Source: Endomychus coccineus | Lineage: Eukaryota; Arthropoda; Insecta; Coleoptera; Endomychidae | Reading direction: 5' to 3' | NCBI GenBank assembly: GCA_958510875.1 | Contig: OY294067.1 | Location: 148,912,243 to 148,976,242, forward strand | Length of the DNA: 64,000 bases | Part shown: piece by piece, positions 12,768 through 25,800 of the stretch | Layout: each line of letters begins with the position of its first letter | Numbering within the stretch: the stretch's first letter is position 1 | Notes under the pieces: generated by a model | Database searches by the model: none | Told to the model about the DNA's origin: nothing | Seen by the model: the letters and a program-made list of their open reading frames with translations, nothing else | Position numbers and translations under genes: made by a program

Positions 12768-13420
12768 ATGATGAATTTAAAATTTTTCAAGCAATGGCCA
12801 ATGTCTGCTCTTTCTTCAAGGAAGACTGCGATTCTATGGCAATTTTTTGTCATCCAGTTGTACATACTTGGTCATTTTTGTATTGAATCGGTTGTGCCGT
12901 CCTTCCAAGGGATTGGTATTATGGTGACTTTCGATGTGGTACACCCACCTCATTCAGAAAATATAGTTATCAAGCCACCGTTGCAGTAAATATTCTTTGA
13001 ATATTTGCAAAAGTAGATGATCTCCGAAACTCTCCATGATCCACATCCAACCGTCGTAAACTTGTCCAAGGGGAAGATGTGACAAGGCGGCATACTCCAT
13101 GCAGGTCAATTTCTCGAATTTTTTGCCATAAGCATTGGTGAAGATAAAAATTGCAACCTGTAATATAAGTATTGTGAAACATCTTCTTAAGAGCCTGTAA
13201 GGTGTGTGAATTCATAATCAATTTTGATGTTCCTCGGCTCCCATAGCAGTTCATACTACTGAATGAAAGGGAAGAGCCTGTTCCTTCCTATCTGCTATCA
13301 AGGCAAAAGCGACAGAAATGATATTGGTTCCCTTCTCTGTGCTGCCTACTCCGGCATAGATTGTATAAAGCTGATGAAATTGCAGACAACAGCGTTTAAA
13401 GTAGTTTCATCAAAAAAATT
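12768..13420 (-). pseudogene. Decayed MULE-type (FLYWCH-associated) transposase
   Basis: Minus-strand frames give in order QLYTIYAGVGSTEKGTNII and SVAFALIADRKEQALPF (typical MULE DDE core entry), a CNFYLHQCLWQKIREIDL block (the family's FHF-Q-W-RK-Q-L region), YAALSHLPLGQVYDGW, and TNPLEGRHG (the family's TNN-x-EGWH motif). The frame changes several times and stops interrupt it, so it is a fossil. Mutator-like transposases cut and paste DNA elements. No TIRs were found that can be assigned to it; the 957-bp TIR element ends 28 bp downstream and is a separate repeat. Confidence 0.72.
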
Positions 13421-16400
13421 ATTTTGTTCCTACAAGAGTCTGCCGCGCTTTTAGCTGAGCGAACACAATATTCTGTTCTCCGCGTTATCTTCAAGTCACA
13501 GAAAGTTGTTTGTTACCTATTCAGGCAGTAGAATATCATTCCTTGTTCTGAACATGACGAGTTCTAACGCCTTGTGTCTGACTAAGTAGTAGAGTTTGTT
13601 CTTCTTGTTACTGAAATTTGGTACCTCAGTAACAAATTCCAGCACACCATCCATAAGAGGCGCTATCACCTAGTTGAATATCTTGGAAATTGCTGTCGTT
13701 CCCTCACGGCTCTCCTTCTTGATCTTCTCCTTGTCTAGACATAGATCCATTCCGTTTTAACGACGTTCGGTATACACATGTGTTCTGATTTTTTTACAAT
13801 GCCCCCCCCCCCCTGTGACAATAAAAATATATTGTGCTAGTTCTAAAACGAACCATAACATAAACAAGAAAATTCTTGAAATATTAAGATAACGTTTAAA
13901 TTACTCATAAAATGTTATCTCAGGGAAAGTTATGTCTTTGGAAAACTTCATTCAGTTCCACGTTCTTTCTGATAGTGAATTCAGAACCAATTGAATTGTT
14001 TCAAATATTGCTACGGTTATGAGCCATCTGAACAATTCTTAATTTCCGAGAAGGTAGAAAGTTTTAGGCTAATGAGAGAAAAGCCTACTCCTATTACAAT
14101 ATCCCTTCCCAAACTAACCAATTCATTGAAATTATATATACAAATTCATTCGAGTTGAATATTGAATTCCATTGTACGTTCTTCGGGATAGTGTATTTAG
14201 AGCAGATATAGTTATTTTATCAAATAACACTACGTTTATGAACTATTCCAACAAAATAAATTGTGTTAGTTCTAAATCGAATCATAGCGTATGAAAAAAT
14301 TATTGAAATATTGATAAAATCAACTAAACTCTCAATTTAGATTCAAATAAAGAGGTACGTATCTTATAGTACCTAGTTTCGTTTCCAGAAAAAAATAGAG
14401 TGATATTGATAAAAATACTTACTCGATTGAAATTATCACAATTCCAGAACACAGTTTCCTATTCATACACATCCAGAGTATAGGAGAGTTTTTGTTCTCT
14501 CTTTGGAAATTGAACCGACCGGAATATATGTAATAATCCTGATGATTATTTTTTCCACGATTGAATCAAAGTAGCGTAAGCAGGGGAAAACTCCTGAAAA
14601 TTAATTTACTCTAAGTAAACCAGGTATACTTGACACATGAGAATACATCTCGAATCATTCAGTAGCGTGTAGTTCCGTCCTTACGGGCATTTCAAAACCT
14701 AAAATTCTAAATCCCTGACAGGAACAGACTATACATAGACATTCTGGATTCAACAATTAGAAGTTTTATTCTGATTTAAATAATGAAATTCCTTGCCGGC
14801 GACATGAAGTCGCCACCCGATACCTTTTACAAGTTGTACGTGATTTTTAAGAATTGGAGCCTTCGAGGTGCTATTCCTGCGGACCTTGCACTTTCCACGA
14901 AGACGGAGTTGATCACTTAGTCAGCAGCGTTTGGAGAAATTATTTTTGTGGTCACTCACTGCCCCTCGATGTGGGAAAACAGGCAACTTCAAATACAGAT
15001 TTGTGTGTTGGAGCAAAGTATACTTTGGTACAGCAAACCTCATTGGCTATAGTTGAAAGGTCTCGAGCTGGTAGGGAAACGAAATTTCGGCGGGATTTGA
15101 ATTATAAAAATTAAAACTCGTAGGAAAAAAGGCAGTTCCTGTGTCGTATCTTGCTGGGTAAGCTCACTTCTTGTACATATAGCTCCGTCTCTCTCTCAAG
15201 TTCAGATCCATTAATTCTTTTAATTGATATTTTTTAACTTAGTCATTTGTTTGTTTTTTTTTGGTGTATTGCAAATTACAAGATTTCTATTTTTTCAACT
15301 ATATTTTCTTTTTGTTTATTACTCAAAGTCAATTAATTCATTCGAATCAATTTTTATCATTCTTAAAGTACTTTCATTAACCTTAGATAATTCCAAGTAT
15401 CAGTTTCAAGAGAACTTACTTTTTACTTTAATATCATTTTCTATTTAGTGAAAATTGTTTGGTAATTAGAATCTATAATAACCTGTAAAAGAAATTGTGA
15501 AGAACGTCATTGGTAACTTGATGATATAATCTAAAGTGATTTGATATTTTGGAAAATTTGTTTCCTTTAACGATTAGACAATTTGACCTGGGTGCGAGAG
15601 AGAGCTAGCTCCGGGGTGTAATTTTTAACTTAACAAAAAGACGTCACGTAATACATTTTGTGTAGGCCGTGAAGTGTAAGCTCAAGTGTCAAAAGTTTAC
15701 CCTGTGGATTAAGGATTGAATACTGAGTCAGGGTAAGTCTATAGAACAAGCTATTTAGTCTGAATTCAAGCCAAAAATTCTGAGGTCATCACCCCCCTTT
15801 ATCGTTTTTGTGTTGGTATATAGAGGACTGTAACCATTAATAGAGTATTTTGAATTAATAGAAGTGTATTGATCCATCTGCCGAATTTCTCATATTTTGT
15901 AGTACATATATGGGACCTACTTAGGATGAGTATAATTGAAATTAGAGTTATTGTAAGTGTAGAGTCAAATACATAATTATTTGGGGAAAGATCATTATTT
16001 AAAAATTGCTATAAGGGTATTTTAATTGGAATTTGAAGGGTTCTTAAAACCCCTATTGAGACCCTGATCCTTAGGACAGGGAGTTAGCCATAAGCGGCGA
16101 ACTTGAGTGAAAGTGTTTGAATTCATCTTGGAAACTAGGGTTCCATTATATTGTTCAATTTGTTGAATCAATTTAATAGATCAATATATACAAAGCGAAC
16201 CAGGAAGCTGTCATACTAGCCTAGTATATAATCGGCCAGGAAAGGCCCCGCTACTAAACTATTTTATACCAAGTGCTACTGGAGAGGAACTCCTTCGAGT
16301 TTAGTTTCGTTCCCTGAACTATTCTCTAAGACATCTCAGAAGGGGAATGGTGGCAGCTAAATATAATCCATTCTACCAACGACAGGGCACTCCTTGTAGT

Positions 16401-18798
16401 GCAACCCTGCAATTATCACCCTCCGCAACCCTCGAGTTGCATAGTAAGGGTAGCTATTCTAGCATAGTTACAACAAGGTTTCCACTCTCCGTAGCAGCAT
16501 ATGATCCCATAGGGATCTGACCTGAGGGAACAGTAAACAAACATGACCTAGTAAAATCTTGAGCTGGACTTGGTATACCTGGCTTGTGTGCAATAACATT
16601 ATAAATAAGTTTAATAGTTGCTCCCAAGTACCAGCTTTGCAGATTATTACATATAGAAGATTCCTCCGAACACCATTACTTTCAACCTTTTCAATATTCC
16701 TTTTGGAACGTAAACGAAACGCTTTCAAAACAATAATTGCACAATGTAGCACAGAGAAAAACGGTACAATTATAATGTGATTGTTTTCTCAAATTGTCAC
16801 TTATATATTATCCCCTCATACCTGGTTCATCAATTTATTCCCTATCCCAATGAAAACTATGAATCCTCAATATTCAATTACCCCGAAAAGAGAAACATCT
16901 TAAAAGTGATTATCATAATAACTTTCAACCACCTGAAGGGGTGAAACTTAGACATTTGGATTGTTCAGTTTTGAAATAAAAACACTGCATGTGGAGCAAA
17001 TTTAATGATTTATCTTATGCGAGTCACAAAACGGGAATACATCTGGGATCTTCTCCATGTAAACATTTGTTGAGTCACAAAACGGAAGTCACAAAATAGG
17101 AATAAAGCACTTAACCCAGTGACTCTGCGATCAGATAGAAAAGGTTCACTCGATATTCTCCAGGGTATCACCATATCCTTTAGGTTTGGTGTAATTACTG
17201 TAATATCTACTACTTCTTTCCTTACTCTTGTTACAAACGTGGGGCTATTTCCTTTGTTACGTACGATGAGGTTATGGTGATGTTACATAACCACAACAAA
17301 TTATAAACAATAATAATAACAACTTCGGAATCAACAAAATGATTTTAATCAACAGCAATCGATCAAATAAATAATATTTAATATAACCACAAGGATTTAT
17401 CACGGTAGAGTTAACAACCACTGCATATCTAGCTGGTAACTTATTCAAAGAATAATTCTGTAATGATTAATTTTTATGTTATTGTGAATAGTTTCCTCAG
17501 AGCTTTAATGAAGTAACTATATAAAACTATATGAAAGAAGAAATGTAATGATTATAAATAATAATAATATTGTTGAAATCAGGATCTGCAATACAGGATT
17601 GGAATTGAGAGGTAACGTTCGAATGATATAGAAACATTATACTGCTTGAAGAAAGATTGCGTCGAAAATTACGCGGTAATAGAGAAACATATAAATATTA
17701 CATGAGAGGTTATACGAGTAAGGTATCATGAATATGAATGAAATATGGAATTGATATGAATGAAACCTATTTATACTGAATACTTGCATGTGATACGTAT
17801 TCTATTGTCAATAATTCTGTTAGGCAAACCTTGGGCTCAAATATATCAAATGCTTATCAAAATGTGATATCTCAATCACGTTCAGAACTGAAAAATATGG
17901 TGAGAGATTTTGATGAATTACAAAACGCTACGAATGATTTTCTTTCTTGGCCCAATGAACAGCTTCATACATTTGGAGAATAAAATTAGGAGCCCAATCA
18001 AAATTTCTTGAAAAAAGACAGACAGTTCCTTGTGAATTATACGCATGAGAAGCATCTTCTTTTATGATAATATGAAATCTTTCATGGTAATGGCGGTACA
18101 AAAAAGCCTTATGATGATTTTTGACTGCGAGGACATAATTGACAAAGTAGTCTAAATCATGTGAGATGCATCGACTAGTTTTTTTGAATTGATTGAATAA
18201 TTGTTCGAAAATTTTCATTCCTTGTTTTACTCTCTTGTTCTGCTGTATGAGTAGAAGATTTCAAAGAACAAGGTATTCTACATTCTCTATTTATATGTGA
18301 TATTAGACCCGGAATAATAATTTTACCTACCAAAGAAGCAGATTAGCATAAATGACAAAATGGATTGAATCGGAAGACAAAATATTCTTCTAATGTAATT
18401 CGATTCAATCATTGTGGGGAATTCCCCTTTAAAACTCTATCACTACATAAGAACTTACTAGAACGAATACAGTTAAATTAGTTACAAATTAGCATGATAA
18501 TTTATCGATAAGAATAATCTCATCTTTCTGAAGTGACTGAATGATTCACATAAAATGTACGCTTATACATTGAATAAAATATGGTTTTGGTTTCTGATAG
18601 TAATGTTCACGCGTCTTAAGAATACATTATCATGTGTGTATAACGAAAACGTCTCATTCGTAATTTAATTTAAGGCAACATCTTATAGAATTTAGTAATT
18701 CGTTCTTTCCAACTTCAATCTGCAAACGTAGTTAACATCCCATTCAAGGGGAGATTGTCAACAGGAACCGGATAATGAAGATATCAGTGCTTACTCAC
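13421..18798. other. Unassigned stretch
   Basis: No gene supported. It contains a run of twelve C at 13802-13813, many decayed AT-rich segments and a 96-codon minus-strand open frame at 17928-18218 (ends MYEAVHWAKKENHS). The latter has a pyrimidine-rich CAG just upstream that could be a splice acceptor but no convincing donor, and I do not recognise the protein. If the dpr gene is intact, this stretch would be its intron downstream of the exon at 18799. Confidence 0.4.
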
Positions 18799-18971
18799 CG
18801 TTCTGTCGCCCGGATGTTTGACGCGACAATTGAGAAAGGCAGATTGGCCTACTACTGCAGTCACATTTCGGGGACCCACATCGTCAAAGAAGGGCTTCTG
18901 TGAAGTCGCTTTTACTGGTTCTGCAAGACTAGAACTTAATCTCTCCGATCCTTCCATCAAGCTTGATATCA
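18799..18971 (-). CDS. Exon of a Dpr-family (defective proboscis extension response) Ig-domain gene
   Basis: The 173-bp exon is bounded on the minus strand by an acceptor (TTTGTTACAG before 18971) and a consensus donor (GTGAGTAAG after 18799). It encodes 57 residues plus two leading bases; the end is phase 0. The C-terminal half, KPFFDDVGPRNVTAVVGQS then AFLNCRVKHPGDRT, is the start of the first Ig domain of Dpr proteins, holding the B-strand cysteine (residue 48) and an NVT glycosylation sequon; family members continue VSWxRKRD in the next exon. Dpr proteins are neuronal surface receptors that pair with DIP partners in synaptic wiring. Neither the next nor the previous exon was found here, as expected from the very long introns of these genes. 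The paralogue is unresolved. There are no stops or frameshifts. Confidence 0.9.
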
Positions 18972-21419
18972 CTGTAACAAATTGAATGAAATGAGTAAGT
19001 CCAATTTCCTATTCACGTCCGTCATCAAATTCACTTCCACGAATCTTCGACAAAACAAGTTTGCTGGTTTAACGCTCGTGTTAATTTGACTCAGCTGTTT
19101 GTTCAGTTTGCAGTTTGGATTACATAATAATGGGGCCGGATAATTTGTTCCGTATCTATTGATTCGATACAGTCATCGTAGATAACATTGATTGTGATTG
19201 TACAATTTTGTACGAACAAGATAACTTGATAACTGAATCTGAGGACACCATTGTGTACTGGAACCATTGTCAACATATTGTCATTTCAGTGTACATTTCT
19301 GGTTTATCCACTATATACCATGGGAATTGGATTGATTCATCTAAATTATCTTACTCATCAATGAAGAATACTGAGAAAAAACAATAATTGTGCAGTATTT
19401 TTCAATAACGTAGGCTACTTCCAGCTATCAGGGATCTGAATGACAGTTGTGGTTTTGTTTCAGAGTTCAAAGGTGGAATCTATGAAAAAAAAAATTGGAA
19501 AATATTTGAAACATGCATTAACATTTTCAACAAGAAACACATTGAACGACGTGATCAAGTAGATATATGTTTCAATGCTCTGAGCAACGTGTAGCCAATC
19601 TTCTGGATTTGAGTAGGTTTTTCGGCTATTAAGCTATTATGAGAAAGTTACCACTCTTACCTCGATTATCTCGATTCTATGAATACAAAAGGGAGGAAAA
19701 TTTAGGGAAGTGTCATGCAACGCTACAACTCGTGAAGAATGTGTGTGGCTCAAAGATTTTCCATCTTTGGGGAATATATGAGATAGATGTTCGAGAAAAT
19801 ACTAACGCGAACGTAGTTTTGGTACACCCGAACGTGTTTTCAACAATTTTTTACTGCTTTGTTATACTTAGAGACAATAATTAGAAAAGGCCAGTTTTAC
19901 ATTGAATTCATTTAATATGTTCGATACGGGTGGAATGTGTATCAGATAAATATATCTGGAATTTTTGTCTTTGTATATAAGAATCAACGGATAAAGATAA
20001 CTTTCAAAAGTACAGTAAACATTTCTAAATTGCTATAATCTGTTTGAGTTGTTCCCCCCACAATTTAATGAACAAATTGACTTATATACTGGAGTAATTG
20101 AGTCTTAAGTAGTATAAACTTGGCAACACCGCGCCGTTCCGCTGATCGGGTTTGAGAGAGAGAGTTCCTTTTACTTATTGACGTATACTATTTTTATGAA
20201 GATTATGTTTGAATCAGCCGTGCATTGGTATTCAATTAGTGAGAGCAAGATTAGACAAAGATGGGGCGAAATGGGCGTCCTATTCAGTTCACTCCTGTAA
20301 GATGTTCAGCTAGACCATAATATCCATGTTGCATTCGGAAAATGTTGTAGGGTGTAAGCATAAAATATTTTGTCCAGAGGTAGTGCTAGAATTAGATTCG
20401 AATTGGAGTAGATACTGTTAATTAATATCATTATTCATAGAACAGATTAACGAGATATTGAGGATTCTCGAACGAAAGTATACCTTGCTTCCATCGCGAC
20501 TTAAACTGCATTAATATGTGAGTAAAGTGCGTCAGGAGTCAGTCGGCTGGCGTGCATCGCAAATTTTCTGATTTAAACCAATGTGGCGCTTCACTTGTTC
20601 CTCTAGTGAAGCAATACAATTATTATCTTGATGTTACTCACAAGATACCTATACACTGCTGATATAAACTCAATCTGTACACAGTATATCCGACCAGAGT
20701 GTAGTTTAGATGTTTTTTCTGTTTTGATGATTCTTTGTTTTTCATTCAAAACAATTATATTGTTATCATTGTTAAACGATTGTTTGACTAACATCAACGC
20801 AGCTGAACAGCCGCTGCAAAGAATTTGTGATGCGCAGCAACGTTTTTTTAACAGCTGACAGTTAATCAAATCTGCAATAACTAATTCATCAGATTCAACG
20901 TGTATGTACATATTCCATGTTTCATATTGTTCAGCATACGTAGAAAGCTTAAAATAATTTCATATACAATGATTGCTTGGCATTTTTGCGTAATTTTTCT
21001 TTAGTTGCATACAAATATAACATCCTCATATTCAATGAATGATTTCATCAATTAATAATCATTCGAACCAACGTAATATTTTGAAATGGGTTCTATGTAT
21101 TCATAGAGCATAAGAAGTAATTGTCATAAATATCGGATGACTATTTCATCATCTCGATCTGTTTCCAATTTGAGAATTACGAATTGTACCATTTCCTTGT
21201 TTTTGAACATTTGAATCTGGTACAATATTTGATATTTCGGTCTCACAGATCGAAATCACTACATTCTTTTGTTTTACACCAAATTTTATACTGTAGTAAT
21301 ATTTCTCTACATAGAAATGTAATGTAACAATTGAAAAAAAAATGGTGCTTCAAGTAATTCGTTATAAATTTTCTTCGGCATAAAAAACTTTGTGTCAGAA
21401 GAGTTCACATTGTGGAGAC
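18972..21419. other. Unassigned stretch, probably dpr intron
   Basis: Upstream of the dpr exon on its strand. I see no further exon, RNA gene or repeat end. Short open frames (19639-19884, 20603-20911) overlap one another on opposite strands and have no recognisable content. Confidence 0.4.
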
Positions 21420-21610
21420 ACTATACTCCATTGAAAATACATTGTTGAAGTGCTGACTTCTCAGGTACCAAATAGCCATCATCGGCGTTAACTGAATTAG
21501 AAATCAAAATATGCCTGTTTAAACACTATTTCGAATAAAATATTTGAACAAATGATGACCCTAAATCTGAATTAATTAATTTGCTTTCTCGCTCATACAG
21601 GTCCACTGAG
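21420..21610 (-). mobile_element. Penelope-like element tail fragment
   Basis: The stretch matches 55120-55330 in order: a GATGATGGCTATTTGGTA hairpin region, a TTTAAACACTATTT block and an AAATTGCTTTCTC-type block. It therefore represents the region just after the GIY-YIG domain of a Penelope-like element on the minus strand. The hammerhead-like core is degenerate here (CGATGA in place of CTGATGA). Confidence 0.55.
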
Positions 21611-22935
21611 CAATTGAGAAATTATAATGAAAGTAATCAAAGTCGTCATGATGAATCATGCTTCTACAAACCCGATCCAATGCCATCAATCAATTAATTC
21701 ATATGAATTATTACAGTTCGTGGACTTTTATTTAAGTCACAAATTGATATATAGCTGTAATTCATGTACACCTCCCATAACATAGTTCAGGCTTAATGAA
21801 AAGGGTTGTTAGTAATCGTCGCGAATTAATTTGCATATTAAAAGCGATCCAGTTGAAATATCTCGACAATAATAAAGCATTAAACACGGGATAAAGTCAC
21901 GCTCAGCATCGCAGTTTTATCATGTCTGTGGAGTTCTGAAATTACAGCATCGCTCATTCGTGACCACAGCTCCACGACAATTTTATTGCTTACACTTATT
22001 ATGACTTGATAAAATGACATATGGAAGTGTTGTTTCTAGAAATATTCCATTTTATACGAGCAATAACAGACATAACTCCAATTTGGACTCATTCTGAATA
22101 GCAAAATACGAGTTCGAGTAAGGATGATAATTGAATAACTAGATGATAAATAAAATTTTGCTGAACCAGAAAACGATCACGTCATGACTTATACTACTAC
22201 TAAAATTATATTGAACATGCAAATTCGCTATGTATAAAATGTATATTTTATACATAATAAAATAGTATTTAAATTTTGATTTATGCATTCATCTGAAATT
22301 CATTTTATATAGTGTTCGAATAAATCAAAAAGAGTTTTATGTTATACAAAATGAAAATATTGTATATTAAAAATAATAGCTCATCGATTTTGGATAATAT
22401 TTGTTCCCTTTCAGATTACAGAAATGTTTAAGCAAGAAATGAATCTGACACTTATTTAGAGTTCAGGTTCCTTTAATTGTATTGGGACCATTCATGTCAT
22501 TCCAATCTACATTGATATAATTGAAGAAATTTCATCATAAAACGCTTAAATTGTCTTTATCCATTACCAAATCGTTGGTACAATTCCAGAACCACGAATG
22601 CGCTAATTTAGTATTTTTCACCTATGTAACAAACGTGTTAGTTGCGAATATATTATTGTGATCGTATCCACCAATATGCGCCGATTCCTGTTTCCCAGGT
22701 GTGGGGATCTAGTGTTTATTCCAACGATTGAAGAACTTATGTACCACATTAGTGTTTACGACATTGCAGTTTGATCGAATATCACAAATCCTGGGTAATG
22801 CATACGTGTTTTCGAAAGTCAACTTTTTTCACATTGCCGATTTTGCTTTAGTGTTACATTGAGATATATCAGTTCTCGTGGTTCTAATACCGAAAAGTCT
22901 ATTGAGCCTCAATTGAGTCCAAGAATAATACCATC
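21611..22935. other. Unassigned AT-rich stretch
   Basis: No open frame, RNA or repeat boundary that I can support. Confidence 0.4.
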
Positions 22936-23469
22936 TCAACCGACGTGAGGAAATTCACAGCTTTTTCAGAAGAAGCCTCCCCACTCAGAAGTTTTCCTTG
23001 TGTAGCCTTTGATGTTGATTCATGACACCAACTGGGCTCTGATAACTTTGTCACCATACTCATCAAAAACACATGGAGATACGAGGCCTTTTAGGATAGT
23101 GTAAAACCTTCCAAAGAGCTTCCCAGGCGAGTAAAATAGCTAAAACCTTCCATATTTTCGTTTTTCTGAGGTACCAGCTGATGTTCAAATTCAACCAAGA
23201 TAGAATTTTTTTGTATTTTTATGTCGGTGTTTGAATCAATATATATGCGTATCGTATATGTTTTGCAATACAGAAGTCATTCTCTGTGGGAGCACCGGGC
23301 AACCTGCAATTGGCGACCACCATCAGCCACCAAATACTATACAGGTGAGAGGGGTAAAATGGTACATGTGGAGAACGTGATGTGACAATTTTGAACACAC
23401 ATGTAACGCCCTCTTTCACTCAGTCAATCAACATAGTGTTTGTGCTGTAGAAGTTATATTTAGTTGTGC
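22936..23469. repeat. Dispersed repeat, copy 1
   Basis: Begins TCAACCGACGTG and ends AGTTGTG. The same sequence recurs in direct orientation at 27107-27606 with roughly 85 percent identity and small indels. There is no intact ORF. Unit length and lack of coding suggest a non-autonomous element or solo LTR; I cannot assign the class. Its right end lies 8 bp from the TIR element at 23478. Confidence 0.8.
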
Positions 23470-23477
23470 ATGTAAAT

Positions 23478-24980
23478 CACGATATAATATAATGGTAGTG
23501 CGTCTCGTATATTAAAAGCGTAGCCCAAGTCTGTGAACTTACAACTCTTGCCGCAGGGTCGCTGCCGTCGGATGTTAGAGGAGCTATACAGCGCACAGTG
23601 GGTATATTCACGAATTTAGATGGACAATAGTCGAGTCAAAAATTTTGAATTTCTGAGTGTTAGATGTTATTATTATTATTTGGAAAGTTGCATAATATCA
23701 ATATTAACTATTTACTGTGTTTACAAATACATGATAAAATGAGTGAAGGACTCCTGTTTACACAACTGCCCAATTCTTTACAGTTAAAATATCTTAAATT
23801 GGTGTCTACAAGTTGTTTCTGCCGTATACAAGTATAATTTTTCCTTAACGATGAATATTACTGAGATCGATAAGACCATATATCTCCATATTTATTACTT
23901 TTTGATCTACATTCAGCAATTTGTAAATTTATGCCATATTCAATAAAGAAAAACTCTATAACCCCAAGAGCTCCCAAAGACTTTTTTTTACAATTTGTTC
24001 CACCCATCCTTCCACTTTTTTAATGTTGCACAGATTACTTGCGATTTTTTGCGTTTTGGTTGATAGAATTTTTTTTAAAACACTGTGCAGGGTGATTCAT
24101 TTATTGATTCCTTTTAAAAAAAAAGCACATACCTTGAATGAAGATCGGAAATTTTTATTGGGAATCTTTTACGATTGTTAAATCTTTCACAATTAGATGT
24201 GAAAACGATATCATTCATACGGCCACTACCACTCTGTTTACAGGCCTGAATTCGAAAGTCGAAGTTTTCGATGACTTTTCCCAATAAAAATGAATTCACT
24301 TCTTCAATTTCTAAACAATTGTTGTTTCTCAGGTATTGAATTGCGTTTTTCTATATATGAAATTCGACAATTTTGCGAATTCTGAACTTCCGTTCAAGTT
24401 TTCATAGTAAGTTTGGGTGATTGAAATGAGTTGTTATGTTGTTAATAGCGCTATCCATGCATACAATTGTTTCACTTTTACTTGACATTTGTTAGAAAAT
24501 CATTAAAAGTGTGTTTTATGAGATAATTTGATAATCTAGAAGGACAGAAAAATGAACTTAGCATATGGCCGACTCTTTAGTTCGAATTATAAGAATGCAG
24601 GAGTTGTTGAAATTTCCGAAAAAAATTGCAATGAAAAGTTATGAAATTACATTCTTGCACTCGAGTCAAATCTGACATCGCAACTAATACACATTCTATA
24701 ATTCATTGCAGAAATATAGGAATAGGCGATAACTTAGATAACTTCCATAATTTTCGAGAGTTCAATCCTGGTCAGAGCTCAGGTACATAATTGATTTTGT
24801 TCACATTACATGTCGGTAAAAAATTGAAAAAATTATCAGCTTATCATCGTTCTCGCCGTATAACTCCTCTTATATCCGACCGTAGCGACCCTGCGGCAAG
24901 AGTTGTAAGTCACAGACTTGGGTTACGCTTTCGTCATATATAACATTATACGAGACCCATTACCATTATATTAAACCGTG
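23478..24980. mobile_element. 1.5-kb DNA transposon with ~120-bp TIRs and 8-bp target duplication
   Basis: Left arm 23478-23596 and right arm 24855-24980 are inverted copies, both beginning CACG-TTAATATAATGGTA-like sequence and sharing CAAGTCTGTGA, ACTTACAACTCTTGCCGCAG and GGTCGGAT-type blocks. Immediately outside are ATGTAAAT (23470-23477) and ATGTGAAT (24981-24988), an 8-bp duplication with one mismatch. Eight-base duplications occur in the hAT and P superfamilies. The interior has no recognisable transposase, only a 61-codon ORF at 24114-24299 (minus) of unknown type, so this copy is non-autonomous. Confidence 0.85.
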
Positions 24981-25436
24981 ATGTGAATAATGACAAAATT
25001 AGTTATCAAAGGGATTTGTTTGGTAGATTGAAAGAAGGCTCGTGATGTTTGTAGATTGATTTATGAAGCCCCAGATTGAAATTCTTTACATTAGAAAGTA
25101 CCACGTGTATCTCTGTTTCAATTTGCAAAACCTACATTGATAATTCGGAGTTAGACATGTGCTGAGCGTAACTGAATATTTCTATAAGTAATAATATTCG
25201 AGCGAGAAGCAAAATTACTACTTGTCCGTAATGCCCTTTAAATTTCAGTAATTTCTGGAATCACCTAAGAGCTGGAATATGTTTTAGTATATATTTTTAC
25301 CCATGATTAGCAAAAATTTTTCAATATTTCGAATACAAGAAATTGGAAAATATATAATTTTCGTAGAATATTGTGTGTCAGCGGTGAAATGTTGACAGAA
25401 TAGAATATAATAGGCATTCAAATTTTTCTCAAAAGT

Positions 25437-25800
25437 TTAGTGGATGTTAGTATCAGGAGATACAACTTTGCCGATCAATAGATGAATTAAATTTACTAGA
25501 AAGAAGTTAGTCAGGCCTCGATCTTGACAATAGATGATCAGTCTAAGCGTGTCTAGTCTATCTGTTATCTGATCGCCCATCTCCTTCGAAGTTCTAGGTA
25601 AGCCGATGAAATAGCATGACACTTCACCAATCATATATAGCTTCCTTCTGAATAGAATCTAAGAGCTTCAGAGTTGTGGAGCTCCAGACATGTGAACTAT
25701 ACTCTAGGACAAGTAGAAGCTGGGCTCCATAGATTAAAAAGATCTGATGGGATGCGAAGTACCACTTAGCACAGAATCGGAAACAAAATCATGAAGCGGT
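25437..25800 (-). pseudogene. Non-LTR retrotransposon reverse transcriptase, C-terminal fragment
   Basis: On the minus strand one frame reads AKWYFASHQIFLIYGAQ then LLLVLEYSSHVWSSTTLKLL and DSIQKEAI. This is the region after the RT palm in jockey/CR1-like LINEs (the family's LEYCSHVW and LLDxIQxxA motifs). The frame then breaks at a TGA and continues as a decayed open frame to 25437. No poly(A) tail or target duplication could be assigned. Element-encoded RT in this group primes on nicked target DNA; this copy is dead. Confidence 0.68.

Noticed and set aside
13802..13813. Run of twelve C
   Set aside because: Simple homopolymer; no associated structure or gene.
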